A stretch of 17,503 bases of DNA from Bacillota bacterium (GTDB lineage: Bacteria > Bacillota > Clostridia > Lachnospirales > Lachnospiraceae). Below the pieces are notes generated by a model. It did not search any database. It saw nothing but the letters and a program-made list of their open reading frames with translations, and was not told where the DNA came from. Location of the stretch: the NCBI GenBank assembly GCA_023414985.1, contig JAEZLY010000191.1, forward strand, positions 1 through 17,503, written 5' to 3'. The position numbers were made by a program, and so were the translations under genes. Positions 1 to 7,016 of the stretch are shown here, one piece after another; position 1 is the first letter of the stretch; each line of letters begins with the position of its first letter.

Positions 1-306
1 AAGCTGCCCTATAAGCATGCGGAGGACGGAATCAGCTATACCTTCTCCATCGTTCCGAGAGCACTCGGTAAGGATAAGGATGAGCGGATTGAGAATCTGA
101 AGGGACTGCTGGACGGTTATTTCCACAGCAGAGGTCATCATATTAATGTCAATGTATTTGACAGGGAGACCTTATTGGATGCAATGGAGCATCCGGAAAA
201 GTATCCCCAGCTGACCATTCGTGTATCAGGTTATGCGGTAAACTTCATTAAGCTGAACAGAGAGCAGCAGATGGATGTCATTAACCGTACCTTCCACGAG
301 CGTTAA
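1..306 (+). CDS. pflB: Formate C-acetyltransferase (pyruvate formate-lyase), C-terminal 101 residues; 5' end outside window
   Basis: The window opens in frame inside the gene and runs to TAA at 304-306. PFL converts pyruvate and CoA to acetyl-CoA and formate in the cytoplasm, using a glycyl radical made by PflA. The glycyl-radical motif RVSGYAV is visible, with its Gly codon at 229-231, followed by the usual short C-terminal tail ending FHER. The upstream stretch containing GLLDGYFHSRGHHINVNV is typical of PFL rather than of glycerol or choline-lyase relatives, where this region differs. A complete activase gene follows 92 bases downstream, the usual pflB-pflA order. Only the C-terminus is seen, so the two active-site cysteines cannot be checked. 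Confidence 0.96.
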   Translation, partial: KLPYKHAEDGISYTFSIVPRALGKDKDERIENLKGLLDGYFHSRGHHINVNVFDRETLLDAMEHPEKYPQLTIRVSGYAVNFIKLNREQQMDVINRTFHER

Positions 307-318
307 TCATACTGATTT

Positions 319-371
319 AAGAAACTCATAAGGCTGCCTGAAAAGCTTCCTTATGAGCTTCTTGTTATTGT
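319..371 (+). terminator. Hairpin terminator between pflB and pflA
   Basis: The arms at 319-333 and 349-363 form a 15-bp stem with one A-C mismatch around a 15-nt loop, followed by a T-rich stretch (CTTGTTATTGTTCT). It lies just after the pflB stop and before pflA. It may let pflB be expressed well above pflA by partial termination, a common arrangement for this pair. Confidence 0.65.
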
Positions 372-398
372 TCTATAATAAAAAAGGGAGGGGAAGCT

Positions 399-1139
399 AT
401 GGATACAATAGGAAGAGTTCACTCGTTAGAAAGCTTTGGTACAGTGGACGGACCGGGCATCCGCTTTGTGGTATTTTTACAGGGCTGCCCTCTGCGTTGT
501 AAATTCTGTCATAATCCGGATACTTGGGAAGTGAATAAAGGGACCATCTATACACCGGAGGAATTGACCAAGGAGATATTAATATATAAATCCTATATGG
601 ATTTCTCGGGCGGTGGAGTAACCTTTACGGGAGGGGAACCGCTACTGCAGGCACAATTCATTCTGGAAGTCTGCCGGTTACTAAAACCACATGGGATTAC
701 CGTGGCAATCGATACTTCCGGCTACATCTGGAACGATACAGTAAAGGAACTTTTGGAGTATACGGATCTGGTGCTCCTTGATATCAAGAATTACGACCCG
801 ATTGTCTATCGTGAAGTAACCGGAGTAAAGCTTGATCCTACCCTGAAATTATTAGATTATCTGAGAGATCACCATATATCAGTCTGGGTACGTTATGTCC
901 TGGTGCCCGGATTAACAGATAATCTGGAAAGCGTGAAAAAGCTTTCCGAGCATCTGGACCAGTATCCGAATGTTGCCAAGATTGAGCTTCTTGCCTTTCA
1001 TAAAATGGGCGAGTATAAATGGAAGGAGCTGGGGCTGAATTATACGCTGGGTGATACCAAAGAGCCTGACAAGGCGCTGCTTCAGGAGGTAAAGGAAATT
1101 TTTGAACGGAATGGAAAACTAGTATCAACCAGTATTTAA
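399..1139 (+). CDS. pflA: Pyruvate formate-lyase-activating enzyme (radical SAM)
   Basis: This 246-residue radical SAM protein abstracts a hydrogen from the PFL glycine to create the catalytic glycyl radical. The 4Fe-4S motif CxxxCxxC is at Cys30, Cys34 and Cys37 (GCPLRCKFCHNPDTW). The SAM-binding GGEP motif is at residues 78-81, preceded by the family's SGGGVTFTGGEP signature. The N-terminal GRVHSLESFGTVDGPGIRFV block is diagnostic for PflA. Length matches the family (about 245). The start ATG follows a GGGAGGGG ribosome site at about 7 bases. It sits directly after pflB, separated by a hairpin. There is no extra ferredoxin insert, so it is the PFL type rather than the glycerol dehydratase activase type. 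Confidence 0.97.
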   Translation: MDTIGRVHSLESFGTVDGPGIRFVVFLQGCPLRCKFCHNPDTWEVNKGTIYTPEELTKEILIYKSYMDFSGGGVTFTGGEPLLQAQFILEVCRLLKPHGITVAIDTSGYIWNDTVKELLEYTDLVLLDIKNYDPIVYREVTGVKLDPTLKLLDYLRDHHISVWVRYVLVPGLTDNLESVKKLSEHLDQYPNVAKIELLAFHKMGEYKWKELGLNYTLGDTKEPDKALLQEVKEIFERNGKLVSTSI

Positions 1140-1209
1140 CAGTAAATTTCAATCAGAATGAGTAAAAAAATGGAATATTGTGGGTATTGTACTTAAATTA
1201 TATGGGATA

Positions 1210-1260
1210 TAAATAAAGAAGCGTTTATCGTGGAAAAACGGTATAACGCTTCTTTATTTA
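1210..1260 (+). terminator. Long perfect-stem hairpin after pflA
   Basis: The arms 1210-1225 and 1245-1260 pair over 16 bases without mismatch (AAATAAAGAAGCGTT and its complement). After a one-base bulge at 1244 about five inner pairs can extend it (1226-1230 with 1239-1243). The A/T-rich outer arms supply a T-rich 3' side on either strand. It should end the pflBA transcript and insulate the chemotaxis gene. Confidence 0.75.
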
Positions 1261-1292
1261 TCTGTTAATTTAAGAAATTTTACCGAAAATAG

Positions 1293-1403
1293 TTGTATTT
1301 GATTGAAAAAAGTTATAAAATAATAAGAGAAAATGAAGTAGTTATTGTAATAATAAACAAAATTGATTTAATTATTTGAAAGAGTTTGTATTTGTTTTAA
1401 TAT
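1293..1403 (+). promoter_or_regulatory. Candidate promoter region of the chemotaxis receptor gene
   Basis: This very AT-rich stretch holds two sigma-A-like candidates. One is TTGTAT-N17-TAAAAT (1293-1321), giving a leader of about 100 nt. The other is TTGAAA-N16-TAATAT (1376-1403), giving a very short leader. No motility-sigma type box (GCCGATAA) was found. Neither candidate is decisive. Confidence 0.3.
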
Positions 1404-1427
1404 CATAACTACTTAGGAGGGTCACAA

Positions 1428-3449
1428 ATGAAGAAGTTTCAGCTACATAGTATTAAGACGAAATTGGTACTTACATTTACCTTATTGGTTGTAGCATCCA
1501 CTGTCATCATAGGTTATCTTGCAACCAAGAGTGCAGGAGATCTGCTTTCGAAGAATTCTCAGGATACCTGCCAGAATATGGCGACAGAAGGTGCAAAACT
1601 GGTTGAAAGCAGAGTTGCCGAGACAATTAAGACGCTGACAGCGATGTCTGTTCAGAAAGGGATAACCTCCATGAATTGGGAAGAGCAGCAGGCAGTTCTG
1701 CTGGAACAGCTTCCGACGACAGACTTTCTTGTGCTTGGTGTCGTTACCCCTGATGGTAAAGCGAAATATTCCGATGGTTCAGAAAGTGATCTGGGAGACC
1801 GCGATTATATCAAGAAGGCCCTGTCAGGAGAACCAAATATCTCGGATGTAATTATCAGCCGTGTGACCAATGAGCCTGTAACGATGGTTGCTGTTCCGAT
1901 TAAGAACGGCAGTCAGGTGGTTGGTGTTCTGATCGGAAGAAAGGACGGCAATGCCCTGAGCGCGATCACAGGAGATATGAAATACAGTGAATTAGGATAT
2001 TCCTATATGATCAATACCGCAGGAACCATCATAGCACATGACAATAAGGATCTGGTGCTCAGTCAGTTTAACCCGATTACAGCATCGGAAAAAGATCCTT
2101 CTTATGTTGATTATGCAAAGACGATACAGACAATTGTTGATACAAAGAATGGATTTATTGAATACGAGGATAAGGATGCAAAGGGAAATGAGGCCAATAT
2201 TTATGCCGGCTTTGCTGCAGTCCCCGGTACGAACTGGATTATCATCAGTACGTACAATGAATCCGAGGTACTGGCTCCGGTTTACAAGCTCAGAACTACC
2301 ATGGTGGTTCTCATTGTGTTCAGTGCAATCATATGTATTACGATCATCTATGTCGTAGGCTCCTTATTGACTATGTCGACCATTAAGATGGCTGAGCTGT
2401 CCCAGAGTATCGCAGCGCTGGATCTGACCAGGGACATTCCGGGCAAAGTCCTTGCAAGAAAGGATGAGAGCGGAATTCTGGCACGCGCCATGCAGGATAT
2501 AACGGACAATCTTCGGAAAATAATCGGTGAAATCACAGACTCGGCAGTACAGGTATCCTCTACCGCACAGCAGCTGACCGCGACCTCGGAGCAATCCGCG
2601 ATGGCAGCAGAAGAGGTATCCAAGACAGTGGATGAGATTGCAAAGGGTGCTTCCGATCAGGCCTCCAATACGGAGACCGGATCCGGACAGGCAATACAAT
2701 TAGGAAATTATATAGAGAAGAACCGTGAATATATGTACGATGTGCTAAAGGCTGCCGATAAGGTAACCGGAGTAGTCAATGACGGTATTACCGAAGTGAA
2801 GAGACTGACCGAGATAACGGATGAAAGCAGTCTTGCAACGAAGGAAATCTACGATATCATCCTCAAGACAAATGAGGGTACGAATCAAATCAGTGAAGCC
2901 AGTAATGTAATTGCCTCTATCGCCGAACAGACCAATCTGCTATCTCTGAATGCTTCCATCGAGGCTGCCAGAGCAGGCGAGCTGGGAAAAGGCTTTGCTG
3001 TCGTAGCATCTGAGATTAAGAAGCTGGCAGGACAGTCAGCTCAGTCAACGGATTATATCGACGGTATCGTCCGCGAGTTGCAGGATACCGTTGCAAAGGC
3101 TGTGGTAAGTATCCAGAAGGTCAATGAGATCTCGAAGGAGCAGTCTGCAAGTGTGGAAAATACCAAAAAGAAATATGAAGCCATCGATACCGCAATGATG
3201 GAAGCCACCGGTGCAATGCAGCTGCTGAACGAATCCGAAGAGCTGATGACCAAATCGAAAAATGATATCCTCGACATGCTGCAGACTCTTTCTGCCATCG
3301 CAGAAGAAAATGCCGCCAGTACCGAGGAAGCGTCCTCCGCGATGATAGAACAAAGCTCATCTATGGAGGAGCTTGCAAAATCCAGTGAAAAGCTGGCTCA
3401 ACTTGCGGTCAGTCTTCAGGAAATCATCATGAAATTCAAGCTGTCATAA
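1428..3449 (+). CDS. Methyl-accepting chemotaxis protein with dCache-like sensor domain
   Basis: This 673-residue transmembrane chemoreceptor has a short cytoplasmic N-terminus and a first membrane segment at about residues 12-32. An extracellular double-Cache-like sensor spans about 35-285, with DRDYIKKALSGEPNISD near 124-140 and GYSYMINTAGTIIAHD near 190-205. A second membrane segment lies at about 291-313, then HAMP (about 314-366). The long coiled-coil signalling domain has the conserved hairpin tip EQTNLLSLNASIEAARAGE near 500-518, which contacts CheA and CheW. The start has a strong AGGAGG at 1415-1420. The protein ends in KFKLS with no CheR-binding pentapeptide. The gene is monocistronic between terminators. 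The ligand cannot be read from the sequence; I do not see the complete amino-acid-binding dCache motif (no Trp in the expected R..W.Y spacing). Confidence 0.95.
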   Translation: MKKFQLHSIKTKLVLTFTLLVVASTVIIGYLATKSAGDLLSKNSQDTCQNMATEGAKLVESRVAETIKTLTAMSVQKGITSMNWEEQQAVLLEQLPTTDFLVLGVVTPDGKAKYSDGSESDLGDRDYIKKALSGEPNISDVIISRVTNEPVTMVAVPIKNGSQVVGVLIGRKDGNALSAITGDMKYSELGYSYMINTAGTIIAHDNKDLVLSQFNPITASEKDPSYVDYAKTIQTIVDTKNGFIEYEDKDAKGNEANIYAGFAAVPGTNWIIISTYNESEVLAPVYKLRTTMVVLIVFSAIICITIIYVVGSLLTMSTIKMAELSQSIAALDLTRDIPGKVLARKDESGILARAMQDITDNLRKIIGEITDSAVQVSSTAQQLTATSEQSAMAAEEVSKTVDEIAKGASDQASNTETGSGQAIQLGNYIEKNREYMYDVLKAADKVTGVVNDGITEVKRLTEITDESSLATKEIYDIILKTNEGTNQISEASNVIASIAEQTNLLSLNASIEAARAGELGKGFAVVASEIKKLAGQSAQSTDYIDGIVRELQDTVAKAVVSIQKVNEISKEQSASVENTKKKYEAIDTAMMEATGAMQLLNESEELMTKSKNDILDMLQTLSAIAEENAASTEEASSAMIEQSSSMEELAKSSEKLAQLAVSLQEIIMKFKLS

Positions 3450-3471
3450 AAACCAGAATACAGCTACCGGC

Positions 3472-3504
3472 AAATGCCCCTGTGTAAATCACAGGGGCAT
3501 TTTT
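3472..3504 (+). terminator. Rho-independent terminator after the chemoreceptor gene
   Basis: A perfect 13-bp stem (AAATGCCCCTGTG, 3472-3484, with 3490-3502) closes a 5-nt loop TAAAT and runs into a T tract. It lies 22 bases after the stop codon. Confidence 0.92.
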
Positions 3505-3563
3505 ATGCCAATCCTTTGTAAATTACTCAGATATGGAAATAGATCAAGGGATAGAACAAAGTA

Positions 3564-3578
3564 ATTGGAATTTCCAAT
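3564..3578 (+). other. 15-bp perfect palindrome upstream of the histidine phosphatase gene
   Basis: ATTGGAA-T-TTCCAAT is a perfect 7-1-7 inverted repeat 60 bases before the start codon at 3638. It is followed by a second CCAATTG element (3581-3587) and a -10-like TAGAAT at 3601-3606. Its position and symmetry suit a dimeric repressor site. No regulator is known, so this is a candidate operator only. Confidence 0.35.
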
Positions 3579-3637
3579 AGCCAATTGCTTCAGTTTGAGG
3601 TAGAATAGATTTCATACTAAAGACCGGAGAGTTAAAA

Positions 3638-4237
3638 ATGAAACTATATTTGATCAGACATGGACAGACAGATTGGAATCTCCAGGGCAGATTTCAGGGT
3701 AGGGAAGATATTCCGCTCAATGATACAGGAATTTTTCAAGCGGAGGAATGCGCTAAAGCCCTTTCAGGTGAGCCCTTCCGGGCAATCGTTTCCAGTCCTT
3801 TAAGCCGAGCCAGAAGGACGGCAGAGATCCTTGCAGAGCATTTACAAATCCCTCAGCTGCTTCTGGAGGAGGGAATTACGGAACGGGACTTTTCTAAGGT
3901 ATCAGGTATGACTCCTGCGGAGCGGGAGGCATTCTATGCATCCGGAGAACCGGACGATAAAGAGCCCTGGGAACAGCTTTGCAGCCGAATGATGGGGTCC
4001 CTTCATAAATATGCGAAGCAGTTTCATAGGGACAATATCATCATGGTATCCCATGGAGCCTCTATCAATGCGGTGCTGTCCGTCTTAAGTAACGGAACAA
4101 CAGGCACAGGGAAGATCATCCTTAAGAATACCTGCATCAATATCCTGCATTATGAACAAGGACGTTTCCGGCTGGGGGAGTATAATCTGACTGCAGAGGA
4201 ATATCAGACGATCCATAAAAAATCGATATCGGAATAG
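3638..4237 (+). CDS. Histidine phosphatase (phosphoglycerate mutase-like) family protein
   Basis: This 199-residue protein has the branch 1 histidine phosphatase hallmarks. The catalytic RHG is at residues 7-9 (LIRHGQTDWNLQGRFQG), a substrate-binding Arg lies in SSPLSRARRTAEI (52-64), the proton-donor Glu is in ITERDFSKVSG (Glu83), and the second catalytic His139 is in VSHGASINAV. The family removes or transfers phosphate through a phosphohistidine. Members of this size include alpha-ribazole phosphatases (CobC), PhoE-like phosphatases and dPGM paralogues. No cobalamin genes are nearby, so the substrate is open. The ATG follows GGAGAG at a good distance. The serpin gene begins 87 bases downstream with no clear terminator between, so the two may be co-transcribed. 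Confidence 0.9.
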   Translation: MKLYLIRHGQTDWNLQGRFQGREDIPLNDTGIFQAEECAKALSGEPFRAIVSSPLSRARRTAEILAEHLQIPQLLLEEGITERDFSKVSGMTPAEREAFYASGEPDDKEPWEQLCSRMMGSLHKYAKQFHRDNIIMVSHGASINAVLSVLSNGTTGTGKIILKNTCINILHYEQGRFRLGEYNLTAEEYQTIHKKSISE

Positions 4238-4324
4238 AATTTCCGAAATTGAAACCTTCTTACAGTAGTTTTCGTCTAATTGACAGTAGATGGGAACTAC
4301 TTTATTTATGGAAGGGAGAAGGTT

Positions 4325-5650
4325 ATGAATAGAAGAATAGTGGCAGTAGGCCTAAGCATATTGGTTCTGGCCGGAGCTTTCACAGGCTGCAGCAGAACAG
4401 TCGACGATACAATCAAACCGATGAATAGCACGAAATTAAGCAAGGAAGCTGAAAAGAATATAATTTTGAAGGATGGGCTATCAGCGGAGTATATCTCCGG
4501 ACAGAAGAACTTTGACTTTCAGTTATTTGGTAAAATGAAGGGAGATGAAAATGTCTTTCTTTCCCCTTACAGCATCTCTTCGGCATTGTCCATGCTTTAT
4601 AACGGGGCAGAGGGCAACACCCGCATGGAGTTGGCCAAACTGCTCGGATATCAGCTGTTACCCGGATATGCGGAGAACTATTCATCGGAAAGTAATCAAC
4701 AAATGAACGCACAAAATAAGTATTTATTGGATACCTTACAGAAGGCTGATCCGAAGGTTAAGCTAGCTTTCGCAAATTCGATCTGGCTGGCAAAGGGAGA
4801 GCAGTTTGCGGACAGTATCGATCAGTCTTTACTGGAACCGGTACGTAATTATTATAACGGTGATATTTTTTCGGTTGACTTTACCGGGGAAGGAACCTTA
4901 AAACAGGTAAATAGCTGGGTATCTGATCATACGGACTCTATGATCGATCCGTTTCTTCAGCAGTTTTCTTCTCCTGAGGCAATGCGGATTCTATTGATCA
5001 ATGCAATCTATTTCAATGGAAAATGGAGTACGCCTTTCTCCCCTGACGATACGACTAAGGCGACCTTCCGGGGATTACATTCTGATGCAGAAGTAGATGA
5101 GATGTATCTGTATGGCGGTGAATACCGCTATTATACCGCGAAAGGTCTGCAGGGACTGGAGCTTCCTTACGGAAACGGAGAGCTGGTCATGGATATACTG
5201 CTTCCGGAGAATAAGGACCAATCCGGTATAAGAGAAACTTATGACAAACTGAAGACTGATGAGGTGGATGACTTCCTGCAGCACCTGGATAAAGTATATC
5301 CGGTGGAGATCAGTAAAATCGGATTACCGAAGTTCACAATGGAATATGGGACCGTAGAACTGAAGGAGATTCTTGCCGAGCTCGGAATGAAGGATGCTTT
5401 TGATAAAGAAAAGGCAGACTTTAGTCTGATGGGAGATAATCTTTTCGTAAGCTCTGTCGTCCATAAAGCAAAAATTGAAGTAGAAGAATGGGGAACCAAA
5501 GCCTCTGCAGCTACCGGAATTTCTGTAGAAACCACGTCTGCATTAATCTCAGATCCGTTGGAATTTATTGTGGATGTCCCCTTCCTCTTCCTGATCCGGG
5601 ATAAGCAGACGGATACGATTCTTTTTATGGGGCAGATCAATACACTGTAA
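4325..5650 (+). CDS. Serpin-family protease inhibitor with lipoprotein signal peptide
   Basis: This is a 441-residue serpin. Residues 1-22 look like a lipoprotein signal: basic MNRR, hydrophobic core VAVGLSILVLAGAF, then TGC with Cys22 as the probable lipidated residue. The lipobox F-T-G-C is slightly atypical, so secretion with another cleavage is possible. The serpin fold signatures are present: NVFLSPYSISSALSMLYNGA (76-95), NAIYFNGKW (226-234) and the C-terminal PFLFLIRDKQTDTILFMGQI (419-438). The hinge GTKASAATG (390-398) has small residues at P12-P9, as in inhibitory serpins. Counting from Gly390 as P15, the scissile bond falls near Thr404-Ser405. Start chosen at ATG 4325 behind GGGAGAAGG; a TTG at 4280 would add 15 residues that spoil the signal peptide. 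It probably guards the cell surface against extracellular proteases. Confidence 0.93.
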   Translation: MNRRIVAVGLSILVLAGAFTGCSRTVDDTIKPMNSTKLSKEAEKNIILKDGLSAEYISGQKNFDFQLFGKMKGDENVFLSPYSISSALSMLYNGAEGNTRMELAKLLGYQLLPGYAENYSSESNQQMNAQNKYLLDTLQKADPKVKLAFANSIWLAKGEQFADSIDQSLLEPVRNYYNGDIFSVDFTGEGTLKQVNSWVSDHTDSMIDPFLQQFSSPEAMRILLINAIYFNGKWSTPFSPDDTTKATFRGLHSDAEVDEMYLYGGEYRYYTAKGLQGLELPYGNGELVMDILLPENKDQSGIRETYDKLKTDEVDDFLQHLDKVYPVEISKIGLPKFTMEYGTVELKEILAELGMKDAFDKEKADFSLMGDNLFVSSVVHKAKIEVEEWGTKASAATGISVETTSALISDPLEFIVDVPFLFLIRDKQTDTILFMGQINTL

Positions 5651-5675
5651 AATTCCTATGAATAAGTGATACTGG

Positions 5676-5717
5676 ACTCCTGTGTCTGGGCAAGATTGCC
5701 GGGTACAGGAGTTTTTT
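5676..5717 (+). terminator. Rho-independent terminator after the serpin gene
   Basis: The outer stem ACTCCTGT (5676-5683) pairs with ACAGGAGT (5705-5712) and encloses a small GGCA/TGCC hairpin (5689-5700). It is followed by TTTTTT. It lies 25 bases after the serpin stop codon. Confidence 0.85.
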
Positions 5718-5789
5718 GGGATGCAAAGAGCAGCCAGCTGACACTTTATTCTATCCGTGGAATACTTTTTATGATTTGTATAAAACTGG

Positions 5790-5818
5790 TTGACATGCTT
5801 AGGGTATAGTGCTACAAT
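5790..5818 (+). promoter_or_regulatory. Strong sigma-A promoter of the ABC exporter operon
   Basis: TTGACA (5790-5795), a 17-base spacer and TACAAT (5813-5818) match the vegetative consensus at 11 of 12 positions. The transcript should start near 5825, leaving a leader of about 138 nt before the ATPase gene. The same hexamers and spacing occur upstream of the cysteine T-box. Confidence 0.85.
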
Positions 5819-5824
5819 ATAGCT

Positions 5825-5962
5825 TCGTTGTAAAATATTTACCGCGGGTTTTCTTGGCAAAATCCAAGGAAAAAAGTGTACCCAACGGGTACGTGGCTAC
5901 CCATAGGATATGCCGTCGCTTGGCAAGATATTTGAAAAAATATTACTACCAGGAGGAACAAT
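5825..5962 (+). promoter_or_regulatory. Structured 5' leader of the ABC operon with competing pairings; class not recognised
   Basis: This is the gene-free stretch between the promoter and the ATPase gene. Visible hairpins are TTCTTGG/CCAAGGA (5851-5857 with 5864-5870), GTACCC-AAC-GGGTAC (5878-5892) and TGCC/GGCA (5911-5914 with 5922-5925). Segments repeat so that pairings exclude one another: GGGT (5846), ACCC (5880), GGGT (5887), ACCC (5899); and CTTGG (5853), CCAAG (5864), CTTGG (5919), CCAGG (5949). The last overlaps the AGGAGGA ribosome site, which TTCTTGG could mask by a 7-bp helix with three G-U pairs. No T-run terminator is present, so any control would be translational. I could not match it to a riboswitch family I know. 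That it regulates is inference. Confidence 0.5.
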
Positions 5963-6940
5963 ATGATTGAAGTTGAACACATCTCTAAGACCTTCAAGGT
6001 CAGCCGGCGTAATGCCGGATTTTCTGAAGCATTCAAAGCTCTGTTTCATAAACAGCAGGAATGCATCAAAGCACTCGACGATATTTCCTTTACCATAAGG
6101 GAAGGAGAGATGGTCGGGTATATCGGTCCGAACGGTGCAGGCAAAAGCAGTACCATCAAGATGTTAGCCGGGATATTGACACCGGATGACGGACGCTGCC
6201 TCATCAACGGAAAAGTTCCATGGAAAGAAAGAACTGCACATGTGAAAGACATCGGCGTTGTCTTCGGACAGCGTTCTCAGCTGTGGTGGGATGTTCCGGT
6301 CATTGATTCCTTTGAGCTGCTTCGGGATATCTATCAGATACCACCGATCACTTATCAGCACAATCTTGAGGAATTAGTCACCTTACTTAAGCTGGAGCAG
6401 CTGATCAGGACTCCGGCAAGACAACTGTCCCTTGGACAGAGGATGCGCTGTGAGCTTGCGGCTTCGCTGCTGCACAGTCCCAAGATATTATTTCTGGACG
6501 AACCGACCATAGGGTTGGACGCAGTATCAAAACTGGCGGTCAGGGATTTTATCCTGGAACAGAACCGCTGTCATAAGACAACAGTCATCCTGACGACCCA
6601 TGATATGCAGGATATCGAGACACTGACCAGCAGGATCATCTTGATCGGAAAAGGAAGGATCCTGATGGACGGGAATCTGAATGATATCCGAAAGCAATTT
6701 GCTGCCAGTAAACGGCTGACAGTCGAACATAGCGGAGGAGAAATTGAGCTTTGCAATGGAATGACTCCGGTATCAATCGACAGTGGGTCAGTAGTCATTG
6801 ATATTGATCTGAATCAGTTGACTGTTTCCGATGCGATGTCTTATATCTCAAAGCAGGTGGACGTGACGGATATCTCGGTAGATTCACCCTCAATTGATGA
6901 GGTCGTTGCTAAGCTGTATCAGCAGTATCAGATTTTATAA
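5963..6940 (+). CDS. ABC-2 exporter ATP-binding protein (COG4586-like)
   Basis: This 325-residue ABC ATPase has Walker A GPNGAGKS (55-62), Q-loop Gln103 in FGQRSQLWWD, signature LSLGQ (155-159), Walker B ILFLDEP (175-181) and switch His213 in TTHD. The FGQRSQLWWD/VPVIDSFELL block and the roughly 90-residue C-terminal extension beyond residue 235 are typical of the COG4586 group. That group is paired with two six-helix permeases, exactly as seen downstream. The start ATG has AGGAGGA at 5951-5957. The protein powers export of an unknown substrate; relatives are annotated only as uncharacterised ABC-2 systems. Two permease genes follow in the same direction, 76 and 18 bases apart. Confidence 0.95.
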   Translation: MIEVEHISKTFKVSRRNAGFSEAFKALFHKQQECIKALDDISFTIREGEMVGYIGPNGAGKSSTIKMLAGILTPDDGRCLINGKVPWKERTAHVKDIGVVFGQRSQLWWDVPVIDSFELLRDIYQIPPITYQHNLEELVTLLKLEQLIRTPARQLSLGQRMRCELAASLLHSPKILFLDEPTIGLDAVSKLAVRDFILEQNRCHKTTVILTTHDMQDIETLTSRIILIGKGRILMDGNLNDIRKQFAASKRLTVEHSGGEIELCNGMTPVSIDSGSVVIDIDLNQLTVSDAMSYISKQVDVTDISVDSPSIDEVVAKLYQQYQIL

Positions 6941-6951
6941 AGCTCCGGATA

Positions 6952-6975
6952 CCCACTCTTTATCAAAAGAGAGGG
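6952..6975 (+). other. Intercistronic hairpin between exporter ATPase and first permease
   Basis: CCC-A-CTCTTT (6952-6961) pairs with AAAGAG-A-GGG (6966-6975) around the loop ATCA, giving nine pairs interrupted by one A-A mismatch. No T tract follows directly, so it is unlikely to terminate. It may stabilise the upstream message or set the ratio of ATPase to permease. Confidence 0.4.
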
Positions 6976-7016
6976 GAATTGTCACGCCCATTTTTAAGGT
7001 AAGAGAGGACGAAACG

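Noticed and set aside
1158..1196. 12-residue frame MSKKMEYCGYCT after pflA
   Set aside because: No ribosome site; too short to support without comparative data.
4280..4324. TTG start giving the serpin 15 extra N-terminal residues
   Set aside because: The ATG at 4325 has a strong GGGAGAAGG site and directly begins a basic-hydrophobic-Cys lipoprotein signal; the extension would bury it. The TTGACA at 4280-4285 is also not a convincing promoter, because its start point would fall in the ribosome site.
5825..5962. Assignment of the exporter leader to a known riboswitch (ZTP, guanidine, c-di-GMP, preQ1, SAM, THF)
   Set aside because: I compared it with remembered consensus elements. A weak resemblance of the 3' CCG..C.TGGCA to the ZTP motif is not supported by the required 5' elements, and no other class fits.
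6894..7016. Upstream ATG extending the first permease by 41 residues over the ATPase gene end
   Set aside because: No ribosome site is present, and the extension resembles out-of-frame ATPase sequence. ATG 7017 fits the family N-terminus.
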